Positions 10,067 to 21,900 of a stretch of DNA of 64,000 nucleotides are shown here, in pieces. The position numbers and the translations under genes were made by a program. Below the pieces are notes generated by a model. That model did no database searches. It had not been told where the DNA came from and saw nothing but the letters and a program-made list of their open reading frames with translations. Source of the stretch: Diaporthe sp. PMI_573 (taxonomy: Eukaryota; Ascomycota; Sordariomycetes; Diaporthales; Diaporthaceae). The first letter of the stretch is position 1. Every line of letters begins with the position of its first letter. The stretch is from the NCBI GenBank assembly GCA_021399435.1, contig JAJTUP010000063.1:1-64000 (forward strand), read 5' to 3'.

Positions 10067-12004
10067 AGTCTTCTGGCACACGACGTTAGCATTGGCTGGA
10101 AGAAGCACGAGTAAGTCTGTCGTTAGAGGGAAGGTGCAACGCACCTATTTTGCTGGTAGTTAGAGGGAGCCCATCGTCACGGAGGCTTCCGCAGAACCTA
10201 GCCAGAACACACACACACACACAATACACACGAATTACCCTCATCACCGTACGTACAGAGAAGTCCTACCGACAAAGTCAGTCCAGACACCAAAAGAGGT
10301 TATTCAAACTGCTATCGACACCGACAAATAGGATCTTACGCCAGTGGTTGCCGGCGCCCCTCCTTGTACCCACCATCAGGTTAGTTAGAGATAATTTGCT
10401 TCGTAGACAAAGTGATTTGGATGGTTGCCTTTGGTTGCCCTTGGGCTCGGGGGAGACTGGTGCCTGAGGACGGTCAAGCGGTGTGGGAGGATGACCGTCA
10501 CGGAGCCAGGTTGTGTGAGGAGATGAAGCGACGCACGGATCTTATCTACGAGATCCGAGGCCTGAGATCTCAGATCTGAGATCTGAACCAGCATCCTCAC
10601 GGGAATGTTGCTAGGCGGGGGCCAGTAAGAGCAGGGGTAGAAATAGAGCTATCCGAACCAGAATGCATTAGCTTTGGACCATCTAACCAGTCACGGTACG
10701 ATGTTTCAGTAAGCGCCCTTGCTCCAATCCAGTGTCTTTGAAGCCTCTGTCCGAGTCAACGAGCCGTCTTCCAATCCCAAGATCTGCGCATCGCCGGGGC
10801 TCCCCGACAAGACCCGCGCGTTCAACACGTCGGCAAGGATACCAGCCTGTGGAGGAGGTAGCAGCGTCCTGCAACAGACATTGCGCACCTTCACAGCTTT
10901 TCCATTCAGACAGAATTAGTTGTAACGGTGACGTTTGAAATATAGAACATGTCCTTCTTTGTACCTCTATTCCCCTTCTGACGGCGGTGGCACAGGACAC
11001 GTCCGAGTCTTTCGGCCCGGTTATTGGTCTGTCTGAATTTTCCGCCCCGAGGCCCACCATAGCTTTGAACAAGCTCTCAGGCTCAGGCTATCTGTTTATG
11101 GTGTGGAGGGATAAGATCTTACTTCTCACCGAATCGCGGTAGACCTCGCCAGTCCTCGGCGTTCGGCTGTTGCTCAAGTCAGGGAGACGATGGACGCGTC
11201 CAGTCGAGAACGTAAGGCTTGGTGAGATCTGGCTTCTCGGCATCACCAAAAAAGACGAAACTATCAGTCCGCAAGGCCATGTGATAAAGCTGAAAGTGCA
11301 CATAGAGGGATCGGACCTGTGTTGCGATAATTCTGCTGAGGGCACGTCTGTCGTCACCGGAGGGCTTCTCTGGGGGCCCGGGGCCGTTGATGCCTCAGGA
11401 CGTACGGTATAGAGTCGCCAGGAGCCCAGCGAAAACGTATCAGGCGCCTCTGTGGCATCACTTGCTGTATAAAAAGAAAATACATTCTTTTAGCTATTTC
11501 AGAGTCTCAGAAAGGCCATTTGTGAGTCTTTGAGTGATTAAATCGGCCGCTCGCGTTGCATTACCGCTTCATCCCACGCTCAGATCCGACTCGACAAGAA
11601 GATGGATAGATGGGTATGTAATATAACGTGCCACAGTAGGAGAGCCAATATGCACAATTTCGCGTCCATATCGAATAATAAATACCTAATCTACTAAATA
11701 GAAACGTGGGAAATCCAAGCAGCTACCTCATGAATGAAGAATCACCATACACTGGCAACAGTGACATACATCCTTGTCGCAAAACAGCTCACCTTCGCTC
11801 AGCCAGTTAAGGCAGTTAGTCACTACAACTTTGCAGCCACTGTCAAGGTTTCCTTTAATTTTAGAGGTGCAGACATATTACAGCCTGATATATCTCCATC
11901 TTTCTTCCTGTAGCCGCGACATAGCCACGGATTGCCAATTGCGTCGGCCACTCTTGGAATTTCGTCGGTCCATTTAGAATTGTCTGCGCATTTTCTGCCT
12001 TCCA
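10067..12004. other. Long intergenic region, no supported gene
   Basis: About 1.9 kb with only short overlapping frames on both strands (the longest, at 10683-11072 minus and 11170-11412 plus, are unrecognised). It includes a CA dinucleotide run at 10207-10222 and a 20-bp palindrome at 10565-10584. It must hold the 3' end of the preceding gene and the promoter of the next. Confidence 0.55.
10565..10584. repeat. Perfect 20-bp palindrome of AGATCT units
   Basis: AGATCTCAGATCTGAGATCT equals its own reverse complement and contains three BglII-type AGATCT hexamers. No function is evident. Confidence 0.7.
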
Positions 12005-13363
12005 ATGGATTCAAATTCGAGCGTGCCAGTCCCGCCAGACACCGACCATCGTCATGTCTACATGGCCGCCATCATCGCGACCACGGTCTTGGCCGTTTTC
12101 ACGGCATGGGTAAGGCTGTACACTCGATTCTACATCAGTAAGAACATCTGGTGGGATGATTGGGTCATGTTAATTGCCACGGTGAGTGACCGAACCCGCT
12201 AATATCAACTCGGCGTGTATATGTCTGACATATTATCGATGCCATCTCCAAGTTCCTCATCATCAGTACAAACTCCGTGCTTTGTGAAGTATACAATTTG
12301 GGTCTCGGACGACACATTGTATACATCGCCGAGAGCCAAATACCAAGATGCTTCATGTTTCTGTGGATCGCAGAACCCACCAACCTCTTTGCTCTCTACG
12401 CCGTCAGAGTCTTCTTCCTACGCCTCGTTCCACAGCACAGGATACTGTATCGTCGCGCGGTATGGGGTGTTGTTTGGGCTCTCACCATCTCGGATATTTA
12501 TGTATCGATCAACTACTTCATACAATGCAGACCGATTCAGAAAGTCTGGGAGCCCAGGATCGAAGGGACCTGCCTACAAGATGCAGCATACCAGGCTGGT
12601 CCGTGGTTCTATCAAGGTATTCAAGAACCAGTCCAATCAATGTATCTGTTGATACTACTTCAAGTTTGTCGATTTGCGAACGATTTCGTGCAGCGGTGTC
12701 AATCATAACGGACCTTGGGCTTATATCCATTCCCATCCTGATGTTCCACACGCTCAAAATACCCACGAAGACAAAGATTGGCGTGATTCTCCTTTGTTGC
12801 CTCGGAGTCTTGTAAGTGGGAAGACCAAAAGTTACCGCCGGAATAGACAAAACTGATGAACCAACGATGCGAGTCAGCACATGTGCTTGCGCCTTTGTGA
12901 AGACTGCATTGCTTCCTGCCCTTTTCGACAGCGAGGAGGAAGACAAGACATGGAGCCTAGCCGATCTATGCCTTTTGGCTGCGTAAGTCTCTCCTGCCTT
13001 ACACAGATGCCGGTACATATTTATAGAACTTTCAGACCTGTCTAATCTACGTCTTCCAGGCTCGAGATCAACGTGGGAATGATGTGTGGCTCTATCCCCT
13101 GCATGAAACCGCTATACACACACCTTCGAAAAGAAAATTCGGTGGGCGGGTCCCACTCGTCGGACTCCTACCAAGTCTCAGATCGGTTCGCACGCAAGGC
13201 TGAGAATGCAATCTATCGGGACTATGACATTGAGCGCAGTAGCGGTCCTGCCGAGCCACCGTGCACACAATCGGAGGACTCGATCCTGCCACGCACCGTG
13301 ACCAATGGACAAGTGGAGACGCGAGTACAGGGCCCAGATGCTCCAAGAAGCCCGCCTGTGTAG
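12005..13363 (+). CDS. Rhodopsin-domain (PTH11-related) integral membrane protein, 355 aa
   Basis: Five exons: 12005-12181, 12253-12616, 12694-12811, 12878-12982, 13060-13363. Phases agree at every junction; the first acceptor is the less usual AAG. The protein has the fungal rhodopsin-domain pattern: a first membrane helix ending in WWDDWVM, then YNLGLGRH, helices with EPTNLFALYAVRVFFLR, a conserved Cys before AGPWFY, SIITDLGLISIPI, then TCACAFVKTALLP, and a last helix ending MCGSIPCMKPL. This is a seven-helix plan. The C-terminal tail is cytosolic and polar. Members include PTH11-type receptors and many orphans; no CFEM domain is present here, so a receptor role is only inferred. Confidence 0.85.
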
Positions 13364-13863
13364 GCTTGATGGTTCAGAAGTAGATGGAGATAGTCGTGAT
13401 TTATTTTGGAAGGTGAATACGATAGAGGGGTTATCAAAAGTAGTGCTGGTAATAAAAGTTGCATTCATCCTCACCTTAACGCTTGTGTTGGAATATGCCG
13501 GGTACTTGGTAATCTGGCCCAGTGCAAGGCAGAAAGTTATCATACAGCTCTTCGAGACATGCAAGGCCAGTTTGTTCACGTTTAAATACAACGATGAGTT
13601 CGGGGGTCGAGCATATCGCATATAGCGATGCCCAGCTTCACTAATGCATGCAACAACTGTTAAGTAAATAAACGTGGTTGCCAGATGGAGTCATTGACCA
13701 TGGGAAATTTGTTCGAGCCCACTGTGCTGCTGAGTCAAATGATTGCGTTACCCGGCTGGTACCCACATCTAATATAAAGGCGTCATTCTCTTCACGTCTG
13801 GATCATATGATACGCCTCACCCAACTCGGGCTACCATATTAAATCCCGCCGTCCACGTCGAGG
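13364..13863. other. Intergenic region
   Basis: 500 bp between two plus-strand genes. A 106-codon frame runs from within the previous gene to 13625 and encodes one hydrophobic stretch, but it starts inside the last coding exon in another frame and looks incidental. A TATA-like ATATAAA lies near 13773, upstream of the next start. Confidence 0.5.
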
Positions 13864-14934
13864 ATGAATCAATTCGCAAGCCTCGTGTTCGCGCTAAGCG
13901 TTGGAACTGCGCTAGCTAAGACTCAACTTAATACGAACGCCTCTGGATTGCAGATTTTCCTGGACTTCGATGGGTGAGTGACCCCCAGAATGAGCTTTCT
14001 TCTGTCTGAGAACCAATATGAGAACGTGGTTCAGCCTGAACTGACAAGAGTCAAATAGCACGATCGTCACTTCGGATGCATACACCTCCCTCGCGTCTGC
14101 GGCATACGCTAGCCTGCCTGCTAATACGTCTGGTCCCTTCCCATCATGGGATGAGATCGAGGCTACCTATGGCACGGTCTATGATGCTGTCTCGGCCACG
14201 GTGGACGAGCCTACCTCGTTGGCAGAGGCGATTGACTACGCAAACAATGCAGTAGGTCATAGATCAATCGGGAGTCCGCCCATTAGTCGCTGACATGGTG
14301 AACCAAGGCTCTACGCGCTGTAGAACAGTGGTCATTCTTCTGGGTCCAGAATCTCGGGGTCTTCGACTCCACCAAGCGCGATGAGCTCGTCAAGTTCGCC
14401 AAGAACCAAACACTTCGCGATGGATGGTGCACCTTTGCCACGGCTGCGCAGGAGAACGGCCTTAAGGTGAATGTAGTCAGCCTCAACTGGTCGCCCTCAT
14501 GGATCCGGCTCGTCCTGCAGGAGGCGAGCGACTGCCCACAAGTAGTTGAGAATATCGAGACGTACTGTCCTGAGATACTCCCTGAGAACATCCTCCCAGC
14601 TACTGGACTCGATCACGGCGTACAGCTATTCTCGGGTGGAGATAAGACGAAGCTGATAGAAAACCTTTTGAGGTCCGTGTCCGAAGAGGTAGAGAACGTG
14701 GTCTTCGTGTCGGATGGGGATGCAGATCTGCAGCCGTTGTGGGAAGGGCCTACTAACATTGGCGTCGTTGCTGGGTTCAATGGGAGCGCAGCGGAGAGTT
14801 TTCGGACATACGGTGTGGAGGTTGCTGATGTGAGCCTAGGCTGGCGAGGAAATACGGGTGCAGGACGCGAAAACAGCTCCTTTGTCTATGGTTTCGAAAA
14901 CTGGGAGGATGTTCGGAACCTTCTTTGGGGCTGA
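13864..14934 (+). CDS. Secreted HAD-superfamily phosphatase-like protein (309 aa)
   Basis: Three exons, 13864-13973, 14059-14251 and 14308-14934, with consistent phases. It starts with a likely signal peptide (MNQFASLVFALSVGTALA). Haloacid-dehalogenase motifs follow in order: motif I DFDGTIV, formed across the first intron; motif II Ser in VVSLNWS; motif III Lys in GGDKTKLI; motif IV VFVSDGDADL. These are the residues for a phospho-aspartyl intermediate and magnesium binding, so a small-molecule phosphatase acting outside the cell or in the secretory pathway is likely. Several N-x-S/T sites fit secretion. The substrate is unknown. Related proteins in fungi are usually called phosphoserine phosphatase-like or HAD-like. 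Confidence 0.82.
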
Positions 14935-14996
14935 GAATTTGAATTGGTCTGCCTCTTCACCTTCACTCCTATTCTAAATTCCGCATCGTCCTCTGC

Positions 14997-17900
14997 CTAT
15001 CTTATATATGCATTTGAAACAACTGCAGGCGACCGCGTCAGCTGGGTAGTATTATAAGAAAGCAAAAAAGTCCTCCAGAGTCCTGCAGCTACCGACTTTC
15101 TACCTAGGTAGGCTGGGTTGAGCCCAGCAGAACAGAGGTGAACAATCCGCCCATTTAAACTCAGCAGCTCAAGGACCTTGCCCGCTTCAACTTTTTCGTA
15201 GATTTTAGCTTGCTCCAGCCGCAACGCCGCGTAGTCACGAGGGGTTAAATTACTGTCTCGCTCAGCAAGCCCAGAATCGGCGCCGTTGCTGAGCAGCCAC
15301 CGCACAGCGTCCGCGCCCTGGTGCTCAATGGCCCAATGAAGTGGCGCCTTGCCGGAATCGTCTTGCGAGTTGATATCGGGCCCTGCCTCAACTAGCACGA
15401 GAATACATTCTGGGCGGTTCCATTTAGCCGCGTAGTGAATAGGCTGACTGCCATCGATGAGCCTCAGAGAGTGGTCAGCCTGACCTTCCGAAAAAAGATG
15501 ACCCGCAGGATACCAGTCGATCCTTTCCAGATTGCTGTGTGTAGCGCTTTGAAGCCCTCACTGGTCTGCTCATTGACCCTGCCCCCGTGTTTGATGAGAA
15601 CTCGCACAACCTCGGCATTGCTATGGCCCACCGCTGTTTGGATAGGCGTCTCCTCGCCCTGGGTAAAGCGACTAGTCTGGTGAACATCCGCACCTGCTTC
15701 AATCAAGGGGGAGACTATCTCGGCGTTGTTGCGCTTGCATGCTTGTGCAAGAACTGTGAGTTGCCCTTTCTCGCGATGCCTCAGGGCGTTTGGACTCACA
15801 CCTTGATGGAGCAATAACAAAACTATCGCCAGTGAGTCTGCCTTAACGGCCCAAAACAATGGCAATCCGCTGCCGTGTTGACAGTTGTCTCGCTCGATGA
15901 CCGCCCCGGAATCTAGCAGCCGTTCAACTACGGCGAATTGGCCCTTCTCACACGCAGCTTCAAGCGCGGTCGTTGGGTCCGTTGGATATTCTTCATACCG
16001 CTGGTTGACCTCAGCACCTGCCTCGAGCAGTCGCTCCACGATGCTGAGAGGCCCATGAGACGCAGCAATCATCAGGGGACTTCCGGTTTCAATGCCTCTG
16101 GGTGCCCAAGCCGGCCCCAATCCTCCGCCGTAATTAACATCCCCACCTTGATCCAGTAGCCAACTGACCAAAGACTCGTTTTTCGTGAATATAGCAGCTT
16201 TCAGAGGATTCCCCGATAATGGCAGAGTACTGCAAAGTCGGTTGACCTTGCCCAATGGCATATTGATATCCGCGCCTGAAGACACAAGAAGCCGAAGAAC
16301 CTCAAGGTGATCACTCAAAACAGCAGCCTGTACTGGGCCTCCATAGATACCCTCGCCGTCCGACAGCGAACAGCCACTCTGGATGAGCATATTCACAATA
16401 TTTAGGTGCCCTTTGTAAGCCGCCACAGCAAGACTAGGCCCATAGCTTTCATGACCTCCATTTACATCTACGCCTTCTTGAATCAGGCGTTCTGTGGCTG
16501 GGAGGCTTCCTGTCTCGCAGGCGCAGTATAGTGTCCCCGTCGGCGAATAATCCTTTGTTCTCCGATAGATGTCGCGATCGTCACTCCTGTCGATGTCCAT
16601 CTGCATGACACCACAGTCCAAAATGTCGTCAGCCAAGTTATCGAAGCGGAGTGCGATAGCATGGAGCAGAACGGCGTCTGGCACATAGTCCCTGAACAGT
16701 TCGAGCATGTTGATATCACACCCATCTCCTCTAACAACCATCTCCAGCCCCCTGAGCGCGGTGCTGCGGCTGGCTTTCGGCAGTAGCAACCTCAGACATT
16801 CTTTGGATCCTCGATATGCAGCAGCCTCCAAGGGGTTTACATCGTCTCCTTTTCGTTCATACCGGTCGGGGCTGGCCCCCGCGTTGAGCAAAAGCTCCGC
16901 CGCCAAAGGGCTGTCCAATCTGCAGGCCTCAAGCAGTGGTGTTCCCTCGTCATAGGCTAACCAGTTATTCCCGTCAGGGTTCGCGCCATATTTGAGTAGC
17001 AACTTCATGATAGCGGTATATCCCTGAGCCGTTGCTGCCTTGAGCGGGCAGTCAAAGAGATCATTGCCAGCGTTGGGGTCGGTACCCGCTTCCAGTAATA
17101 ATTCGACTACCCGGTGATGTCCGTTGTATGCTGCAGACTGGAGACAGCTTGCGTGAAGTTCTGTCTTCTTCAGAGCAGGTTCCGCACCTTCATCCAAAAA
17201 CCGTGACACGAGGGGATCTAGACCGAAAGTACTGACATAATATAGCGGATGGGCGAAGGAATCCCGGTCGACATTGGGCGATCTCCAAGGGTTGGTCGGG
17301 TCGTATAATCGACACCAATTTCTATATTGCTCCGTGTTTCCGTTGGATCCCAGGAGTCTCATTGCGAGCTCTGTGAGCTCGGGATTACTCCCAGCTTCAA
17401 TGTAGTGATTGGGCCAGAACTGCGCCGCGTGCCGTGAGAGAGGCCATTCGTTGAGCGACTCCGAGTCTAAGGGCTCGCGCAAGGATAGGAGGTAAGAAGC
17501 CGAGGTCTTCGCCACAAATTCGTGTACTTCCTCTTTTCTCGCAAATGGGAAAGGTCGTGTAAATTATGCCTCAAAAACTTCCGAGAGAAGATAATCCTTA
17601 ACGGTGTGGTGTGGTAGCCGAAGCTCGGTGGCCTCCTTCACACTGTCATGTCGCCGTGTGATTACTTTCCAAGGAGTCACTAGTGTCGAGCAGATATCTA
17701 TAATATCATCCAAATCCCGAAGGCGTAGTTCAGGGTCGAAGGAAGAGCCGTTTTCTGCCTCAAAGTCGATAGCCAAGGAGTCCACTGCTTCTTCTACGCT
17801 GAGTGGCCGCGAGGAGACTGCTAGCCATAAGAGTATCCTGGTAGCATATTCCCAGTGAATTTCATCAACCTGTGCAAGGACTGATGTATAAGAAATAGAT

Positions 17901-18665
17901 AAAGACGTCGGAAGGCTTCCTAAAGTTCTCTTGAGGTCTCGAGGTGTCACGCACTTGGCGATAACTTCAATTTGGCATGTGACTCAACGGAAGATACCTT
18001 GCGATCCTTTGATGAGAGACTCTTGGATTTCAGCTCGTGATTTGGGAGGCCATTTGCGAAGCCTAGGGTGTGACTCAAGTTGAGCTTGGATAAAAAGCTT
18101 GAAATCTTCTTCAACAAGCTCAGTCTTGACTTCGACGATCGGTATGTTCATGTCCTTGGTAGTTGTGTCGAGATGATGGTGAAATCGACTGGTGAGAAAT
18201 ACGTGCAAGTGTTTCACCTTCCATCCCAAGATTATATTCACCATCCTATGCAGCTCGTCCTGGTCCACACACTCGTCAAGTCCGTCGATAACCAAGAAAA
18301 CCTCACCGAGCTCTTCGATAATACCACGGAGAATCGAGGTTAGTTGCTTCGTTGATGGCTGCGAGACACTGTCTCTATAAGTTGACCTGTGTTCGTTCGG
18401 CCACCGTGAGCGTTCTCTCGGCCACCGTGACTTCTGGAAATGTCGGGAAGCATCTTCTTCAAGCGTTGCTGGTAGTGATCCCTTCCAAGATGAAAGCTGA
18501 GATATTAACGACCGCAGCATCAGATCCACTGTATATGTGCCCCGGTTGCTGAATTGAAAGTAGAAATAGGCCAGCGCTGCAGTACGCCCGTCGGCGGGGG
18601 AAAAGTGCCTCATGTAATCGACCACGGAATTTACCACAGCCGGGAATTCCGGAAGAGGAATCTTA
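14997..18665 (-). pseudogene. NACHT-ankyrin (NLR-like) pseudogene
   Basis: Remains of a STAND/NLR-type protein. A Walker A core (SGIPGCGK) is readable at about 18630-18660, but out of frame with the rest of the NACHT domain (17984-18637, with FLVIDGLDEC as Walker B and FLTSR as sensor). The frame then meets a TGA at 17984-17986, in the place where relatives have Trp in a GMFRWVTCQ-type motif. It continues in the same frame through the winged-helix region to a TAA at 17564-17566, and in the same frame again through about 18 ankyrin repeats (15464-17515). A frameshift near 15520 separates the last ankyrin repeats and the C-terminus (14997-15398). The N-terminal effector part is missing. Two in-frame stops plus two frameshifts argue for a dead gene. 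Intact relatives act in non-self recognition and cell death. Confidence 0.85.
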
Positions 18666-18954
18666 CATACTTAAGTACATTATGCATGCGCTAACCTGTT
18701 AAATATGGACATGAACCTGGCATGTAATAGAACAGCGTCGAGCCGACTGTGCTATGTACCCTGCAAATCCCCAGTCGAATTATGGATTATTCTGCTACAA
18801 CTGATTGCCTGAAATCGTGGCAGGTTAGGCTTAGACTACTTGTGTCGACGGGTCTAGTCTACGGCGGCGCTCTCAACTAGCATCGTCTGTGCGGCTGCCA
18901 CGAGACTGCCTATGTATTTTTGGCCCAACACAGCATACCCATCGTCACATTTCT
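18666..18954. other. Gap between NLR pseudogene and PKS
   Basis: About 290 bp where the N-terminal part of the NLR gene should begin, but no matching frame remains. It also holds the 3' flank of the PKS. Nothing else seen. Confidence 0.5.
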
Positions 18955-21900
18955 CTATGCTTCCTGAAATACCGGCCGAGCCCGTTTGACAACATTCGAC
19001 GCCAACCCACTCAGCGAGGAGCTTCCAATCAAGTCGAAAATGCTGATCTCGACGCGAGCATTGGGCACAAGCCAGTTTCGCAACTCCACGGCCACGAGCG
19101 AGTCCACACCGTAATGAGAAAGAGGACGGCCCGGGTCAATATCCGACTCGGTGATAACAAACATACTTGATATCTTTGCAACCAACGCGTCTTGTACCGC
19201 ATTCGCAGCCTCGTCCAGGCACCCTGCTCGGAAGATCTCCTCGTGCAGGCTCACATTCCCGGGGCCGGATCGAGAGCCCGCACGGCCCACGGGACTCGAA
19301 GTCGACTCACCCTGCAGTGTAGAGAAGCGTAGGTCATGCTCGACTAACCCGGCCCTGGAGATGCCCGTAGCTATCTGTGATGTACGCGGCGACCGGCGAG
19401 GATTGCGTATGGCATAATCGACCAAACCCAAGACCTCGGACTCGCTCAAGGGTCGAAATCCGTCTTTCAGCAAACGGTCCTTCATTCCTGTGTCTTGCGT
19501 GTTAGCAACAACGCCGACAGAATTAACGACGCTCAGGTCAATGGCTACGCATGGCAGGCCTCTGGTGCTTAGATGGCGTGCCATTGCGTCCTGATATGTG
19601 TTTCCGGCTGCGTAGTTGGCCTGTGATGGATTTCCGAGGACACCAGAGAGTGACGAAAGAAGTATGAGGAAGTCCAAGCTGGGACGCAACAGCTCTGCGA
19701 TGTTCTTGGTGCCGCTGACCTTTGGCTTCAGGGCATTACTCCATTGAGAGAATCTCATGCGCTCCAGAATGGAATCCTGTTGTTGTCGGACTATCAGTGA
19801 ACAGCCACTCAGGGTTAACCATGCTTGGGACCTACGTCGAGCATCATGCCCCCATGCACCACGCCTCGTATCTCTGGCAGCCTCGCCCTGCTGCATTCAC
19901 CAAGGACCAGCTGCAGGGATTCGGCGTCCCCAACGTCGCAATTCTTGACCAATATTCTGGCCCCGCCGCTGGCCAGCTCCTGTATGAAGGTTGAATTCTC
20001 CGAGCGTGACGCCGCATTCCGAGAAACCAGCAGGAGGTTTCGGGCGCCTTGAGATATGAAATACCTCGCTATGGACTGCCCGATACCACTAAGGCCACCA
20101 ACAATCATATACGAACTTTCTGGTCGAAGCTGAGCGTGTTTCAGCGGCTCGATAACCTGCGGAGTTGTCAGATCCATCCAATCCATTCGCCAGTAAATGT
20201 ATAAACAAGGCGGGTGCATTTACCTTGACGAGTTCATTCGGTCTGGGAACCAGGACAATTTTGCCAATATGGTTTCCCGCTTGCATGGTCCGGAATGCGC
20301 GAGCAGCCTCGGATAGAGGTACTGCCGCCACGGGCGTGATGCTTCGGATCTTGCCGCTCCCAAGCAGGCACAACATCTCCTGAAGGAGGCGCTGAACAAG
20401 GGCACCCTTGTTGTCAGTCAGCTGTATTATATCGACGTGTATAAAAGAGAGAGCTCTTCGGAATGGTTCCATCCCAAGGGACTTGTTCAGGTGCACATCT
20501 CTCTTTCCGATCTCAATGAATCGCCCATGGGGTGCGACCAAGTTCCAGCTTTCGTGGAGGAGGTTGCCAGCCAGCGAGTTGATGACTATGTCGACACCAC
20601 GTCCCGCAGTGGCATCTCGGATTTCCTGAGCGAAGAGTTCGTTTCGACTGGAGAATATATGATCCGACGGGATTGAGTACTGGCTCTCGAGAAACGCACG
20701 CTTCTCCTCGGTGCCGGCAGTGACGAAGATCTCGATGCCCTTCCACTGGGCCAAAATTATGCATGCCTGTCCCACACCCCCTGAAGCAGCATGGATGAGA
20801 ACAATGTCGCCAACCTCGCAGCGGCCGGCCTCGAATAGCGAGTAGTACGCTGTCAAGAAGGCTGTCATGAACGAGGCAGCCGTTTCAAAGGACATCGATT
20901 TCGGTATACGTGCCACAGATGTCCTTTGCGTCCGGACAGTGTTCGCAACATGACCATGTGGAGTCACCGCGCAGACACGATCTCCAACTTTTAGATCGTG
21001 TCCGACATCGACAAGAGTTGAACGTGGCCCAACTCGAGTCACCACTCCTGCACACTCAACGCCAATCTCTTGTTTCTCTTCCTTGAGCATTCCCATAGCC
21101 GCCATGACATCGTGGAAGTTGAGGCCAAAGGCACGTGGCTCGATTTCGACGTAGTCCTCCGGCAAAGGCAGCCCTGCATCCGGGTCTTGTCTAAAAACGA
21201 TGCTATCCAGGAGTCCCGGCGTGTCGATATGCATGCGTAGCTTGTGTTTGGACTGCACAAATGGTTTCATTTGTGGGGTCCCCCCTTCGAGACCATCCAT
21301 GAGGGCTTTGTTCTCTTCGCTGTCGACGCAGATTCGGGGCACAAATATTTCAGAGTTGCGTGCGGCATATTCCGTATCCAAATTCGTGACATCTATCGCC
21401 CAGTCCATCACTCTCTGGAACACCCGAGTTATGACTGAATGGCTGGATGAGCTCCATCCTCCTTCTGAAGTGTCAAGGTCAAGAGATATGTATCTCTTGC
21501 TGGTGTTCTCGAGGCGTGCAGTGCGAAGCAAGCCAATATGGCTTGCGTTTTCCGGAATCTCGCAGTTCATGGCGGAGCCTGTTGTGATCCAGAGCAGTGC
21601 TTTACATCTCGTGATTATTTTCTTGACACTTTCAAAAGTAGTTTCGTCGAACGGTGGCGCGGGACCGCCAAGACCAGAAATGAGAACGCAGACCTTTCCC
21701 TCTGGCACGACCTCCGAGAGCTTCTCAACGACCAATGACATAGCCAGGTCCTTGGAAAAAGTTTCGGAGAGATCATTCAGCCATTCCGAAGGCGGTTGCG
21801 TGCCGTGGTAGACCACTGTGGCCGATTCATCCAGATGGGGCTGCCGGTGTGTGGCGATAGAAGACATGATGCAGTTCAGGGATGGATTCTCTTCATCCCC

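Noticed and set aside
11170..11412. 80-codon plus-strand frame
   Set aside because: Opens with a non-ATG codon, equally long frames overlap it on the minus strand, and no similarity is recognised.
13305..13625. 106-codon frame with a hydrophobic segment
   Set aside because: Overlaps the last exon of the rhodopsin-domain gene in another frame and has no family resemblance.
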